Positions 1 to 7,768 of a DNA stretch of 44,483 nucleotides are shown piece after piece (position 1 is the first letter of the stretch; each line of letters opens with the position of its first letter). This DNA comes from JAJNBA01 sp035512775 (GTDB taxonomy: Bacteria > Actinomycetota > UBA4738 > HRBIN12). The notes under the pieces are model-generated. The model searched no databases, had not been told where the DNA came from, and worked only from the letters and a program-made list of their open reading frames with translations. Both the position numbers and the translations under genes were made by a program. The stretch is taken from positions 1 to 44,483 of the forward strand of contig DATKDI010000043.1 in assembly GCA_035512775.1 (NCBI GenBank). The letters are read 5' to 3'.

Positions 1-60
1 CCCGACGGCACGGTCCATCGCACGAAAGCAGACGCCCAGGCGGCAGAGCACGCCGGGTGA
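1..60 (+). CDS. C-terminal end of an unidentified upstream gene (partial)
   Basis: The frame is open from the first base and reads PDGTVHRTKADAQAAEHAG before TGA at 58-60. That stop overlaps the GTG start of the next gene as GTGA, the same coupling seen repeatedly in this window, so this is probably the true end of an upstream gene in one transcription unit with the glycosylase. Nineteen residues are too few to name a family. Confidence 0.45.
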   Translation, partial: PDGTVHRTKADAQAAEHAG

Positions 61-1229
61 GCCCGGGCGAGCCTCGGTCGATCTCGATCCGACGTGCTCG
101 ACAGCTCGCGGTCACGGCGCAGCTGCTTTCCGCACCTCGTCCCCGTTCGATCCTCGAGGTCGTGGAGGGCCTCGGGAGCGTCCAGATGGACCCGACGCGA
201 CGGGTCGCGCGCACTGAGCATCTCGTCCTGTGGTCACGCCTCGGGCGGATGTTCCGCGTGGCCGAGCTGGAGCGGCTGCTGTGGCAGGATCGATCGCTGT
301 TCGAGTACCGCGCCTTCATCCTGCCGACGAGCCAGCTCGCCGTGCACCGCCCGACGATGCGGCGGTATCCGAGCACGAGCGCCGGCCGCCACGAGTACGT
401 GCGCAGGTACCTCCGAGAGAACCAGGCGTTCCGTCGGTACGTCCTCGCCCGGCTGCGTACCGACGGGCCGCTACCGACACGAGCGTTCGAGGATCGCTCC
501 GCGGTCGGGTGGCGGACCGGCGGCTGGAACGACGACGGCCGCAACACCTCGATGATGCTCGAGGTGTTGTGGGCGAAGGGTGAGGTGATGATCGCCGGCC
601 GTGCGGGGCAGGAGCGTGTGTGGGATCTGGCCGAGCGGCGCCTGCCCTTGAACGAGACGCGTATGCGGCCGGGCGAGGAGGCTCGCCGGTTGCTCGACAC
701 GCAGGTTCGCGCGCTCGGTATCGCGAAGATCAACCGATTCGGAGAGACGTTCGAAGGGACACGACCGTCGGGGTGGGAGCGGGCCCTGGCTGGGCTCGAG
801 CGCGAAGGGCGGGCGGTTCGCGTTTCCGTCGACGGGTTACGCGGGGAACGTTGGACCCACGTCGATGTGCTGGATCGGTCGTTCCGCCCGCGGACCGTCC
901 TTCTGTCACCGTTCGATCGGTTGATCCACGACCGGGTGCGGGCGGAGGAGCTCTTCGACTTCCGCTTCCGATTGGAGATCTACGTCCCGAAGGCGAAGCG
1001 CGAATTCGGATACTTCGTGATGCCGATCCTGTACGGCGACAGGATCGTCGGGCGTCTCGATCCGCACTTCGACCGGACGGCGAACGTCCTGAGGATCGAC
1101 GCCGTGTTCCCGGAGCAAGACGCGCCGGCGTCCGCGTGGCCCGCGATCCGGAAGCAGATCGACGAGCTGTGTGCCTGGCTCGGCGCCGAAGAAGTCGTGC
1201 TTCCCCAACTGCCGTCGGTCTGGCGCTAG
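57..1229 (+). CDS. AlkX/YcaQ-like HTH_42 family DNA glycosylase
   Basis: The 390-residue product resembles the winged-helix DUF1006/HTH_42 family (YcaQ, now AlkX), monofunctional DNA glycosylases that excise alkylated bases and unhook interstrand crosslinks. Near the N-terminus the sequence VQMDPTRR carries Q43-M-D45, which fits the QxD catalytic motif of the AlkX branch rather than the QxQ motif of AlkZ. Later blocks such as LFEYRAFILP and the C-terminal region around LSPFDRLIHDR are also typical, and the length matches full-length members. The GTG start at 57 overlaps the upstream stop as GTGA. The TAG stop lies in the palindrome CTAG at 1226-1229, which also holds the stop of the convergent aconitase X small subunit. 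The family call is confident; the lesion spectrum is inferred. Confidence 0.8.
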   Translation: MSPGEPRSISIRRARQLAVTAQLLSAPRPRSILEVVEGLGSVQMDPTRRVARTEHLVLWSRLGRMFRVAELERLLWQDRSLFEYRAFILPTSQLAVHRPTMRRYPSTSAGRHEYVRRYLRENQAFRRYVLARLRTDGPLPTRAFEDRSAVGWRTGGWNDDGRNTSMMLEVLWAKGEVMIAGRAGQERVWDLAERRLPLNETRMRPGEEARRLLDTQVRALGIAKINRFGETFEGTRPSGWERALAGLEREGRAVRVSVDGLRGERWTHVDVLDRSFRPRTVLLSPFDRLIHDRVRAEELFDFRFRLEIYVPKAKREFGYFVMPILYGDRIVGRLDPHFDRTANVLRIDAVFPEQDAPASAWPAIRKQIDELCAWLGAEEVVLPQLPSVWR

Positions 1230-1609
1230 GGGGGCAGCGAGACCTCTTCGCCGTTCCGGATCGTTCCGAGGGTGGTCGGTGATGCCACGACCACCGGTAT
1301 CGAGACTCCGTAGAGCTCCGCCGCGACGAGCGCTCCGATCACGATGATGTCGTCGGGTGCACCCAGGATGATCCCGGCCGGCGCGGTGCGGGCCCGGATC
1401 GCCTCGGCGAGCACCGTCGCGCTGGAGGAGGAGCCGCGTCCCGAGCGCATGACGAGGATCGTGCCGGTCACGACCGAGCCTCGCTGGGGGTGGTTGGCTT
1501 CGACGATCTCGCCGGTGGCCGGATCCAGCCCGCCCCAGAAGCTGAGCGGCTCGTCGAGCACGAGCGCCGGACCCGTCGCGTCGCCTTCGACGAGGATCCG
1601 ACCTTCCAT
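1226..1609 (-). CDS. Aconitase X small (swivel) subunit, DUF126
   Basis: This 127-residue protein, starting MEGRILVEGD, matches the swivelling small subunit of split aconitase X enzymes: PLSFWGGLDPATGEIVEANHPQRG followed by VMRSGRGSSSSATVLAEAIR is the hallmark of DUF126. Members pair with the large subunit to form a hydro-lyase; characterised examples are bacterial cis-3-hydroxy-L-proline dehydratase and archaeal mevalonate-5-phosphate dehydratase. The ATG (1609-1607) overlaps the large-subunit stop by one base (TGATG), so translation is probably coupled and the subunits made in equal amounts. Physiological substrate cannot be read from sequence. Confidence 0.85.
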   Translation of the reverse strand: MEGRILVEGDATGPALVLDEPLSFWGGLDPATGEIVEANHPQRGSVVTGTILVMRSGRGSSSSATVLAEAIRARTAPAGIILGAPDDIIVIGALVAAELYGVSIPVVVASPTTLGTIRNGEEVSLPP

Positions 1610-2859
1610 CAGCTGCCCCAGATCGTCTCGTGGCGGACCACGCGGCCGGCGGCGGCCGACCGGACGCACTCCTCGAGGCTTCCGAGCGCCACCTCGAAGC
1701 CGAGGCTGCTCGGCGCGTACCACGCCCACTTGCCGGAGTCGGTCATCACGGGACCGGCCAGGTCCTGCATCACGGGCGTGATGTACGTGCATGTGTCGGT
1801 CACGACGATGACGCCGGCGTCGGCGAGGTCGTCGGCGATCGAGCCGACGCCGGCGAGTTGGGCCCGGCCGGTGTTGACGTAGAAGGGGATGCGCGGCCGA
1901 TCGGCCTCGACCAGGTCGGCGAGCCGCCGCAGCTCCGCCTCGGAGGCATGCGGTGTTCCGACGCTGACGGCGCCGATCTCCGCGCCGTCGGGGACCCGCG
2001 ACAGCTCGTCTCGGGCGGCGCGGAGATCGGCGAGGGTGATCACTTCCTCGCGGGATCCTTGAGCGAGCACCGTTCCCGCGTCGCTCGCCTCGGGCGTCAC
2101 CCCGATCGCGTGGAACAGTGCGACCGCTCCGGAGCTCGCTGCCGCGGCTCCTACCGCCTTGAGCCGATCCTCCGATGTGTCCGGCGGGAGTCCCTCGATG
2201 GCGACCACCTGGCTGCCACCCCGCCGACCGAGGAGATGTCCGAGCACCGGATACAGGAGATCGTAGTCGAGCAGCCCTTCTCGGACGCCGCGCATGCGGA
2301 ACCGCACGCTGGCGCGCCGGCCTTCGTCGGTATGCAGGCCGGAGTCCGGCACCCGGCCGGTGATCGCCGCGCAGATGTCGATGAAGTCGCCGTACCGGTT
2401 CGTCCTCGCGCCCAGGACCGAGTTGGCGAACACGATGGCGTTCGACTCCGCCCAGGCCACGTGTTCCCCGATCGCGGGGCGGTCCGGGAGCTGATACGGC
2501 GCGCACGTCCAGGTGGGCCGGCAACCCATCTGCACGTACGCCTCCATGAGTCGACTCGCTCGGTCGCGGGTGTCGTCATCCAGGCGAACGAGCTCCGGAT
2601 GGAGCAGGTCGAGCGAGCTCACGTTCAAGGTCGCCGGGATCGACGCCGTCGCCCCGCCGGCGAGGAGCCGTTCCGCGAAGTCCAGCCCGACCTGGCCGTG
2701 ATACAGGCACGAGTCGATGTGCGCCTGCGTGATGTCGCGCAGGCGCGGCGCGCGCGCCACCTCGGCCATCCTCACGACGAGCCGCATCGCGAGCGCCGCG
2801 CCCCTACCACGTTCGCCGTCCAGCAGCGCCCGGTCGCCCGGCTCGAGCGCCGGCGTCAT
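1609..2859 (-). CDS. Aconitase X large (catalytic) subunit, DUF521
   Basis: The 416-residue product begins MTPALEPGDRALLDGERGRG and contains typical aconitase X blocks: NSVLGARTNRYGDFIDICAAITGR, a YHGQ segment, GCRPTWTC, and TDTCTYI near the C-terminus, giving cysteines suitable for an iron-sulfur centre. With the small subunit it should catalyse a dehydration or isomerisation on a hydroxy acid; cis-3-hydroxyproline dehydration is the best-known bacterial role and mevalonate-5-phosphate dehydration the archaeal one. I chose the ATG at 2859 because family similarity begins there and because it overlaps the upstream phosphatase stop as ATGA; the open frame continues upstream without family similarity. 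The coupling to a phosphatase-superfamily gene is unusual. Confidence 0.85.
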   Translation of the reverse strand: MTPALEPGDRALLDGERGRGAALAMRLVVRMAEVARAPRLRDITQAHIDSCLYHGQVGLDFAERLLAGGATASIPATLNVSSLDLLHPELVRLDDDTRDRASRLMEAYVQMGCRPTWTCAPYQLPDRPAIGEHVAWAESNAIVFANSVLGARTNRYGDFIDICAAITGRVPDSGLHTDEGRRASVRFRMRGVREGLLDYDLLYPVLGHLLGRRGGSQVVAIEGLPPDTSEDRLKAVGAAAASSGAVALFHAIGVTPEASDAGTVLAQGSREEVITLADLRAARDELSRVPDGAEIGAVSVGTPHASEAELRRLADLVEADRPRIPFYVNTGRAQLAGVGSIADDLADAGVIVVTDTCTYITPVMQDLAGPVMTDSGKWAWYAPSSLGFEVALGSLEECVRSAAAGRVVRHETIWGS

Positions 2860-4784
2860 CCGGCGATGGGGGGAGGGACGCCGAACGGATCGGCCTCCGG
2901 GTAGATGCCGGGCCCGAAGTCGGCGTCGAGCTCGCGACCGGCCAGGGTGTCGAGGAAGGACGTCGCGAACACCGCGGCGAACTGCTGCCGATCCAGGAGT
3001 TCCTGCTCGATCACGCTTCGGGGGACATACGGTCCGATGTTCCGCCGATACGGATAGTCCCGGAGGAACGAGGCCACGTCCTCGCGTGTCACGCCCGCGT
3101 CCCACAACACGTCCGAGTGCAGGTATACCTCCGAAGGCACCACGTTCTGGACCAGGCCGAACAGACCGCCGCCGAACTCGCGCTCGAGGTCGTCCCAGAG
3201 CTGGATGGGGTCGAGGCGGACGCCTCCTGCGGCGTCGGGAAGGGGGCATTGGCCATGATCGGCCGTCACGATGAGCGCGTACCGGTCCGGATACAGGGTG
3301 TCCAGCTGTGTCACGAGCCGCCCGAGCTGCTCGTCGACGTCGCGGAGCGCATCGCCGGTCATCGGATCGAACATCCCGTAGACGTGACCGGTGTAGTCGG
3401 GCGCCTTGAAGTTGATGAACAGGAGTCCCGGCGTGTCGGACGACCCGATGGACTCGTTCGCGAGCGTCGCCTCGATCACGTCGCCTTGATACCGGATCAC
3501 CGGAGTGCTGCAGCAGTGGAGGTTCCTCTGCTTGATGGGGTCGAAAGCGGGGTTGCGATCGGGATTCGGCGTGTAGGAATCGCGATACCCGGCGAAGGTG
3601 TCCAGGGACGGCATCCCGGCCGGCAGCCGGTAGAGCGCCTCGTTCTGACTCCGCCAGTCCTGAGGATCGCCCGCCTCGTCCCAGTAGACGGCGACGGCAC
3701 GCCGGTCGCCCCGCCGGGACCGCCCTCCGCGTCCCAGCATCCCGAGGTGCCAGATCTGGTAACCGAGCTCACCCACCCACGCCCGGTTGTCGGTGGCGTC
3801 GCTCCACAGGTCCGCGAGCGTCGGCACGAGGATGTCCCCGGGCTCCGCGTGCCCGAGCTCCCCGAAGGCCTTCCGGGCCTTCGTCCCGTCGCGGAGGTTG
3901 TGTCCCGTGATGCCATGCGTCCGCGGGAACGCGCCGGTGCCGATCGTCGCGTGTGCGGACGCGGTGACGGCCGGGAACGAACCGTGGATCGCGTTGCGGA
4001 ACGACGCGCCTTCTCGCATCAATCGCTTCAGGTTCGGCCACGCATCGGGGAACTCGTTCAGGACGTTCCATCCGCCGCCGTCGATCACGAACGTCACGAC
4101 GACCTCGGGCCGGTCGGTCGGCGGCGAGATCCCCGGCAACGGGCGGCCCTCGCGCCCGAGGGCGGGGAAGTCCTCGAAGCCGATCAGCTCGGCGATCGTC
4201 GGGGCGAGGTCGGCGAGGGAGACACGCTCCTCGGAGTCGGAAGGAGGCCGGGCCCCCGCGCCGTAGACGAGGAGCGGGATCCGTTCGAGGTACATCCAGA
4301 CGCTCGCGTGGCTGGTCCTGGGGTCGCGCGGCACCAGCGACCGGGACTCCTGCGGGTAGTTCGCGCTGTTGTACGGGGCCACCAGGAGCTGCAGGTCGCC
4401 GCTCCGGTCCGGGTGGTAGGCCCGCGCGACCAGCTCCATGTACTCGGCGCCGAGCTCCTTCGCCATCGTCTCCTGGATCGGTCGTGGATCGGGGCGAGTG
4501 ACACGGCGGATCGTCCGGCCCACGGCGGCGCCGCCCGTCGCGGCGGCGGCCCCGAGCAGCGCGGCGAGGGCGAGCAGGCGCCGCCGCGACGGGTCCGTGG
4601 GGGCGTTCATCCGGTCCACCGACCAAGCAGCCAGGAGGGCGACGATCAGGCACACGAGCCCCGTGACGGCACCCAGGAGAGCACTACCTGCAACGGCCAC
4701 GCCCAAGGAGACCAGGGCAGCGAGGAGCACCAGCGCGATCACGATCGGGGTTCGACGAGACGTCACCGACCCAGTTTCTCTCAC
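2856..4784 (-). CDS. Membrane-anchored alkaline-phosphatase-superfamily enzyme (phosphodiesterase/nucleotide pyrophosphatase type)
   Basis: The 642-residue protein has two or three hydrophobic N-terminal segments (about residues 13-55 and 68-90), then a large domain of the type I phosphodiesterase/nucleotide pyrophosphatase superfamily. Metal and nucleophile motifs are visible: VTFVIDGGGWN (first Asp), AVTASAHATIGTGAFPRTHG (nucleophile Thr region), DYTGH, and VTADHG. It should hydrolyse a phosphate mono- or diester outside the membrane or at its surface. GTG at 4784 lies 15 nt from the GcvT-like stop; a second GTG at 4766 (VTSRRTP) is an equally possible start. The stop overlaps the aconitase X large-subunit start as ATGA. 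The substrate is unknown. Confidence 0.75.
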   Translation of the reverse strand: MRETGSVTSRRTPIVIALVLLAALVSLGVAVAGSALLGAVTGLVCLIVALLAAWSVDRMNAPTDPSRRRLLALAALLGAAAATGGAAVGRTIRRVTRPDPRPIQETMAKELGAEYMELVARAYHPDRSGDLQLLVAPYNSANYPQESRSLVPRDPRTSHASVWMYLERIPLLVYGAGARPPSDSEERVSLADLAPTIAELIGFEDFPALGREGRPLPGISPPTDRPEVVVTFVIDGGGWNVLNEFPDAWPNLKRLMREGASFRNAIHGSFPAVTASAHATIGTGAFPRTHGITGHNLRDGTKARKAFGELGHAEPGDILVPTLADLWSDATDNRAWVGELGYQIWHLGMLGRGGRSRRGDRRAVAVYWDEAGDPQDWRSQNEALYRLPAGMPSLDTFAGYRDSYTPNPDRNPAFDPIKQRNLHCCSTPVIRYQGDVIEATLANESIGSSDTPGLLFINFKAPDYTGHVYGMFDPMTGDALRDVDEQLGRLVTQLDTLYPDRYALIVTADHGQCPLPDAAGGVRLDPIQLWDDLEREFGGGLFGLVQNVVPSEVYLHSDVLWDAGVTREDVASFLRDYPYRRNIGPYVPRSVIEQELLDRQQFAAVFATSFLDTLAGRELDADFGPGIYPEADPFGVPPPIAG

Positions 4785-4799
4785 GTGGCGAGAGCCGAG

Positions 4800-5993
4800 C
4801 TAGGAGCGCTTGCGGTCGAGGTCGAGGAAGGGCATCGGGATCACCGTGGCGCCCACTTTCCCGCGCTCGCCCTCCACGGTCCACTCGACCGAGAGCCGCG
4901 TGCCGAGCGTCGTCAGCCGCTTGTCCACCGAACCGAAGCCGACCATCTTCTTGATCGTCGGGCCCCAGCCGACGGATGTCGCCCGTCCGACCTGTGTGCC
5001 CTCGCGGTAGACGGGGACGGGGGCACGCTGCACGAGGGGAGAGATCTGTGGCGCCAGACCGTGACGCGCGTACATCGACTCGATCGCGAGCCAATCGAGA
5101 TCCAGGCCCACCAGCCGTCGCTCGGGGCCTCCGGCGTCGCGCTCGGCGATCAGCGCATACTTCCCCGTGAATCCCGCCTCCTTGTCGAACTTCACGAGAC
5201 GCCCCAGCCCGATCTCGAACGGCGAGTACTTGAGCTCCGGGGCGAACGCATGCCGAGCGCTCGTGTACTCCGCCTCGATCAGGATCAGGCTCGCTTCGAG
5301 GCGGCAGATGTCCAGAGCCTGGATGCCGGCCGGCCGGATGCCGTAGTCGGCGCCGACGTCGAAGAGCCGGTCCCAGACGGCGAGGGCTCCTTCGACCGGG
5401 ATCCAGAGCTCGTAGCCGAGGTCACCCGTGTAGCCCGTCCGCGTGACGTCGACCTCGACGGCCTGGATCGTCGTCGGCCGACGCCGGAAGTAGCGAAGGT
5501 CGAGCCAGTCCTGACCGGTTGCCCTCTCCAGCACATGGCGGGACAGCCGCCCCTGGAGCGCCAATCCGGCCGTCGACTGAGAGATGTCATCGATCCGCAC
5601 GTCCAGCCCCGTCGCGTTCATGGCGAACCAGCGGTACGAGGGATCGGCCGCGGTCACCCGGAAGCGGTCCTGTGCCAAGCGGGTCACCGTGCCGTCGTCG
5701 ATGACCTTGCCCTCCTCGTCGCACCACGGCGTGTAGATCACCTGGTCGAGCGCGACCTGCGAGATGTCCCGCGTCACGACGCGGTCGAGGAGCGTGGCCG
5801 CGTCGGCGCCGCTCACCTCATACTTGTAGAGCGGAGTGACGTCGATCACGGCCGCCGCCTCGCGGATCGCGTTGTACTCGATGTCCACGAAGTCCGCGAA
5901 GACGGCGGCGGCGTGGTAGCCGGACCAATCGCCCCATGAGAGCTTCGTGTTCAGCTCGCGCTGGCGTTCGAAGAAGGCCGTACCGACACTCAT
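4800..5993 (-). CDS. GcvT-like aminomethyltransferase family protein
   Basis: The 397-residue protein has the fold order of glycine-cleavage T proteins: an N-terminal folate-binding region with LYKYEVSGADAATLLDRVVTRDI, a central EEGKVIDDGTVTRL block containing the conserved acidic catalytic position, TRTGYTGDLGYELWIP, and a C-terminal barrel with VGRATSVGWGPTIKK. No gcvH or gcvP lies nearby, so it is more likely a tetrahydrofolate-dependent demethylase (dimethylglycine, sarcosine, DMSP or aromatic O-demethylase relatives) than a glycine cleavage component. I prefer the ATG at 5993 over an upstream TTG at 6002 because a TACGCT -10 element sits 8 nt before it, the leaderless arrangement. First gene of the minus-strand group ending at 1226. 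Confidence 0.75.
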   Translation of the reverse strand: MSVGTAFFERQRELNTKLSWGDWSGYHAAAVFADFVDIEYNAIREAAAVIDVTPLYKYEVSGADAATLLDRVVTRDISQVALDQVIYTPWCDEEGKVIDDGTVTRLAQDRFRVTAADPSYRWFAMNATGLDVRIDDISQSTAGLALQGRLSRHVLERATGQDWLDLRYFRRRPTTIQAVEVDVTRTGYTGDLGYELWIPVEGALAVWDRLFDVGADYGIRPAGIQALDICRLEASLILIEAEYTSARHAFAPELKYSPFEIGLGRLVKFDKEAGFTGKYALIAERDAGGPERRLVGLDLDWLAIESMYARHGLAPQISPLVQRAPVPVYREGTQVGRATSVGWGPTIKKMVGFGSVDKRLTTLGTRLSVEWTVEGERGKVGATVIPMPFLDLDRKRS

Positions 5994-6001
5994 CGAGTCC
6001 A

Positions 6002-6007
6002 AGCGTA
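6002..6007 (-). promoter_or_regulatory. -10 element, predicted leaderless start of the GcvT-like gene
   Basis: On the minus strand TACGCT ends 8 nt before the ATG at 5993. This places the transcription start at or next to the start codon. No Shine-Dalgarno sequence is seen there, and the hexamer overlaps the position of the alternative TTG start, arguing against that start. Confidence 0.5.
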
Positions 6008-6068
6008 TCGTCGGCGGGTCTTCGGGGCTGGGTCGACGCCCTGACTACAGGTCAAGTGCGTGCGAGGT

Positions 6069-6084
6069 GTGGTCACGTGACCAC
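6069..6084. promoter_or_regulatory. Perfect 16-bp palindrome in the divergent intergenic region
   Basis: GTGGTCACGTGACCAC is identical on both strands and lies in the 171-bp region between the GcvT-like gene (minus) and the first FAD oxidoreductase (plus). The outer TGGT...ACCA halves resemble operators of GntR/FadR-type regulators, but no regulator gene is adjacent. A candidate operator controlling both divergent units; one or two palindromes this long are expected by chance in 44 kb at this GC content, so location is the main support. Confidence 0.5.
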
Positions 6085-6164
6085 GGCTAGCATCGGCGAC
6101 CGGCGCCGGCAGGTGTTCGGATAGCCTTCTTCGCAGGAGGATCCCAGTCGAGAGGAAGCGAGTC

Positions 6165-7766
6165 ATGCCAGAGCGCTACGACGCGGTCGTGATCGGGGGA
6201 GGTCACAACGGCCTCGTGACCGCGGCGTACCTGGCGAAGGCCGGCAAGAAGGTGCTCGTCCTCGAGCGCCGGCACGTGTTGGGAGGGGCGGCGGTCTCCG
6301 AGGAGATCGTGCCCGGGTACCGCTTCAGCGTCTTCTCCTACGTCGTCTCCCTGCTCCGCCCGGAGATCATCCGCGAGCTCGAGCTTCCGAAGTACGGCCT
6401 CGAGATCCTGCCCCTCGACGGGACGATCACGCCGCTCGACGACGACTACCTCTGGCGCGTGAACGATCACGGGCGTACCGTCCGCGAGCTCAGGCGCTGG
6501 TCCCTGAACGACGCCGAGGCGTACGAGGAGTACGGGCCGCTGATGGCCGAGATGGCGCGGTTCATCAAGCCGATCCTGTCGATCGTGCCGCCGGACCCCG
6601 GGAAGGTGTCGGTCAGGGATTGGCTCCCGCTCACGCCGCTCGCGAAGACGTTCAAGGACCTGCCGAGGCGCCTGCAGACGACGTTCATCCAGCTGATGAC
6701 GATGTCCGCGGCCGACTTCCTCGATCAATGGTTCGAAACGGAGCCACTCAAGGCCACCATGAGCGCGTCGGGCATCATCGGGACGTTCCAAGGCCCGCGC
6801 TCGCCGGGCACCGCCTACGTCTTGCTCCACCACTACATGGGGGAGATCGACGGCGCTTTCCGCGCGTGGGGTGTGCCGCGCGGCGGGACCGGGACCATCT
6901 CCGAGGCGATCGGGAGCGCCGCGCTCGCCAACGGTGCCGAGATCCGCTTGGAGGCGCCGGTGGCGCGGATCGACGTGCACGGCGATCGCGCCACCGGCGT
7001 GACGCTCGAGACGGGCGAGCAGATCGAAGCCGGGATCGTGCTCTCGTCGCTGGACTCGCGCTGGACGTTCATCAAGCTGCTCGAGGACGGCGTCCTCGAT
7101 CCGGCGTTCAAGGAAGAGGTCCTGCGTTACAAGTACCGGGGCTCGAGCGGCAAGGTGAACCTCGCGCTCGACGGGCTCCCCGAGCTCGCGTGCAAGCCGG
7201 GCACGGGGGAGTGGCTCCGGGGAGCGATCTCGTTCTCGCCCTCGCTCGACTATATGGAGCAGGCCTACGACGACGCGAAGTACGGCCATCCTTCGAGGCG
7301 TCCCTACATCGACATGATCATCCCGACGCTCCTGGATCCCACGATGGCACCGCCCGGAGGCCACGTCATGAGCTGCTTCGTGCAGTACGCGCCGTACCGG
7401 CTCGCCGGGAACGCCGTCTGGGACGACGCGGCTCGGGAGGCGTTCGGCCAGACCGTGATCGAGACGATCGAGGAACGGATGCCCACGATCCGCGAGCACA
7501 TCGTGGGGTCGCAGTTCATCACCCCGAAGGACATCGAGGACATCACGGGTCTCACCGAGGGGAACATCTTCCAGGGAGAACTCTCGCTCGAGCAGCTGTT
7601 CTTCAACCGCCCCGTCCCCGGCTGGTCCCGCTACCGGACGCCGATCCGCGATCTGTGGATGTGCGGGTCGGCGACGCACCCCGGCGGGGGCATCATGGGC
7701 GCCCCCGGCCGTATCGCGGCGCTCGAGGTCTTGAAGGGGCGGAAGCGCGCGCGGAGGGTCGCGTAG
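6165..7766 (+). CDS. PYROXD2/CrtI-like NAD(P)/FAD-dependent oxidoreductase, first copy
   Basis: The 533-residue protein opens with a dinucleotide-binding fold, VVIGGGHNGLVTAAYLAKAGKKVLVLERR, followed by GGAAVSEE, and ends with GSATHPGGGIMGAPGRIAA, the C-terminal FAD-contact motif of phytoene-desaturase-like and PYROXD2-like amine oxidase superfamily proteins. No carotenoid genes (crtB, crtE) are present, so carotenoid desaturation is unlikely; an amine or other C-N/C-C oxidation is more in keeping with the context. The ATG at 6165 has a purine-rich SD (AGAGGAAG, 6151-6158). The second homologous copy starts two bases after this stop, so the pair is probably co-translated and may form a heteromer. 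Confidence 0.8.
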   Translation: MPERYDAVVIGGGHNGLVTAAYLAKAGKKVLVLERRHVLGGAAVSEEIVPGYRFSVFSYVVSLLRPEIIRELELPKYGLEILPLDGTITPLDDDYLWRVNDHGRTVRELRRWSLNDAEAYEEYGPLMAEMARFIKPILSIVPPDPGKVSVRDWLPLTPLAKTFKDLPRRLQTTFIQLMTMSAADFLDQWFETEPLKATMSASGIIGTFQGPRSPGTAYVLLHHYMGEIDGAFRAWGVPRGGTGTISEAIGSAALANGAEIRLEAPVARIDVHGDRATGVTLETGEQIEAGIVLSSLDSRWTFIKLLEDGVLDPAFKEEVLRYKYRGSSGKVNLALDGLPELACKPGTGEWLRGAISFSPSLDYMEQAYDDAKYGHPSRRPYIDMIIPTLLDPTMAPPGGHVMSCFVQYAPYRLAGNAVWDDAAREAFGQTVIETIEERMPTIREHIVGSQFITPKDIEDITGLTEGNIFQGELSLEQLFFNRPVPGWSRYRTPIRDLWMCGSATHPGGGIMGAPGRIAALEVLKGRKRARRVA

Positions 7767-7768
7767 CG

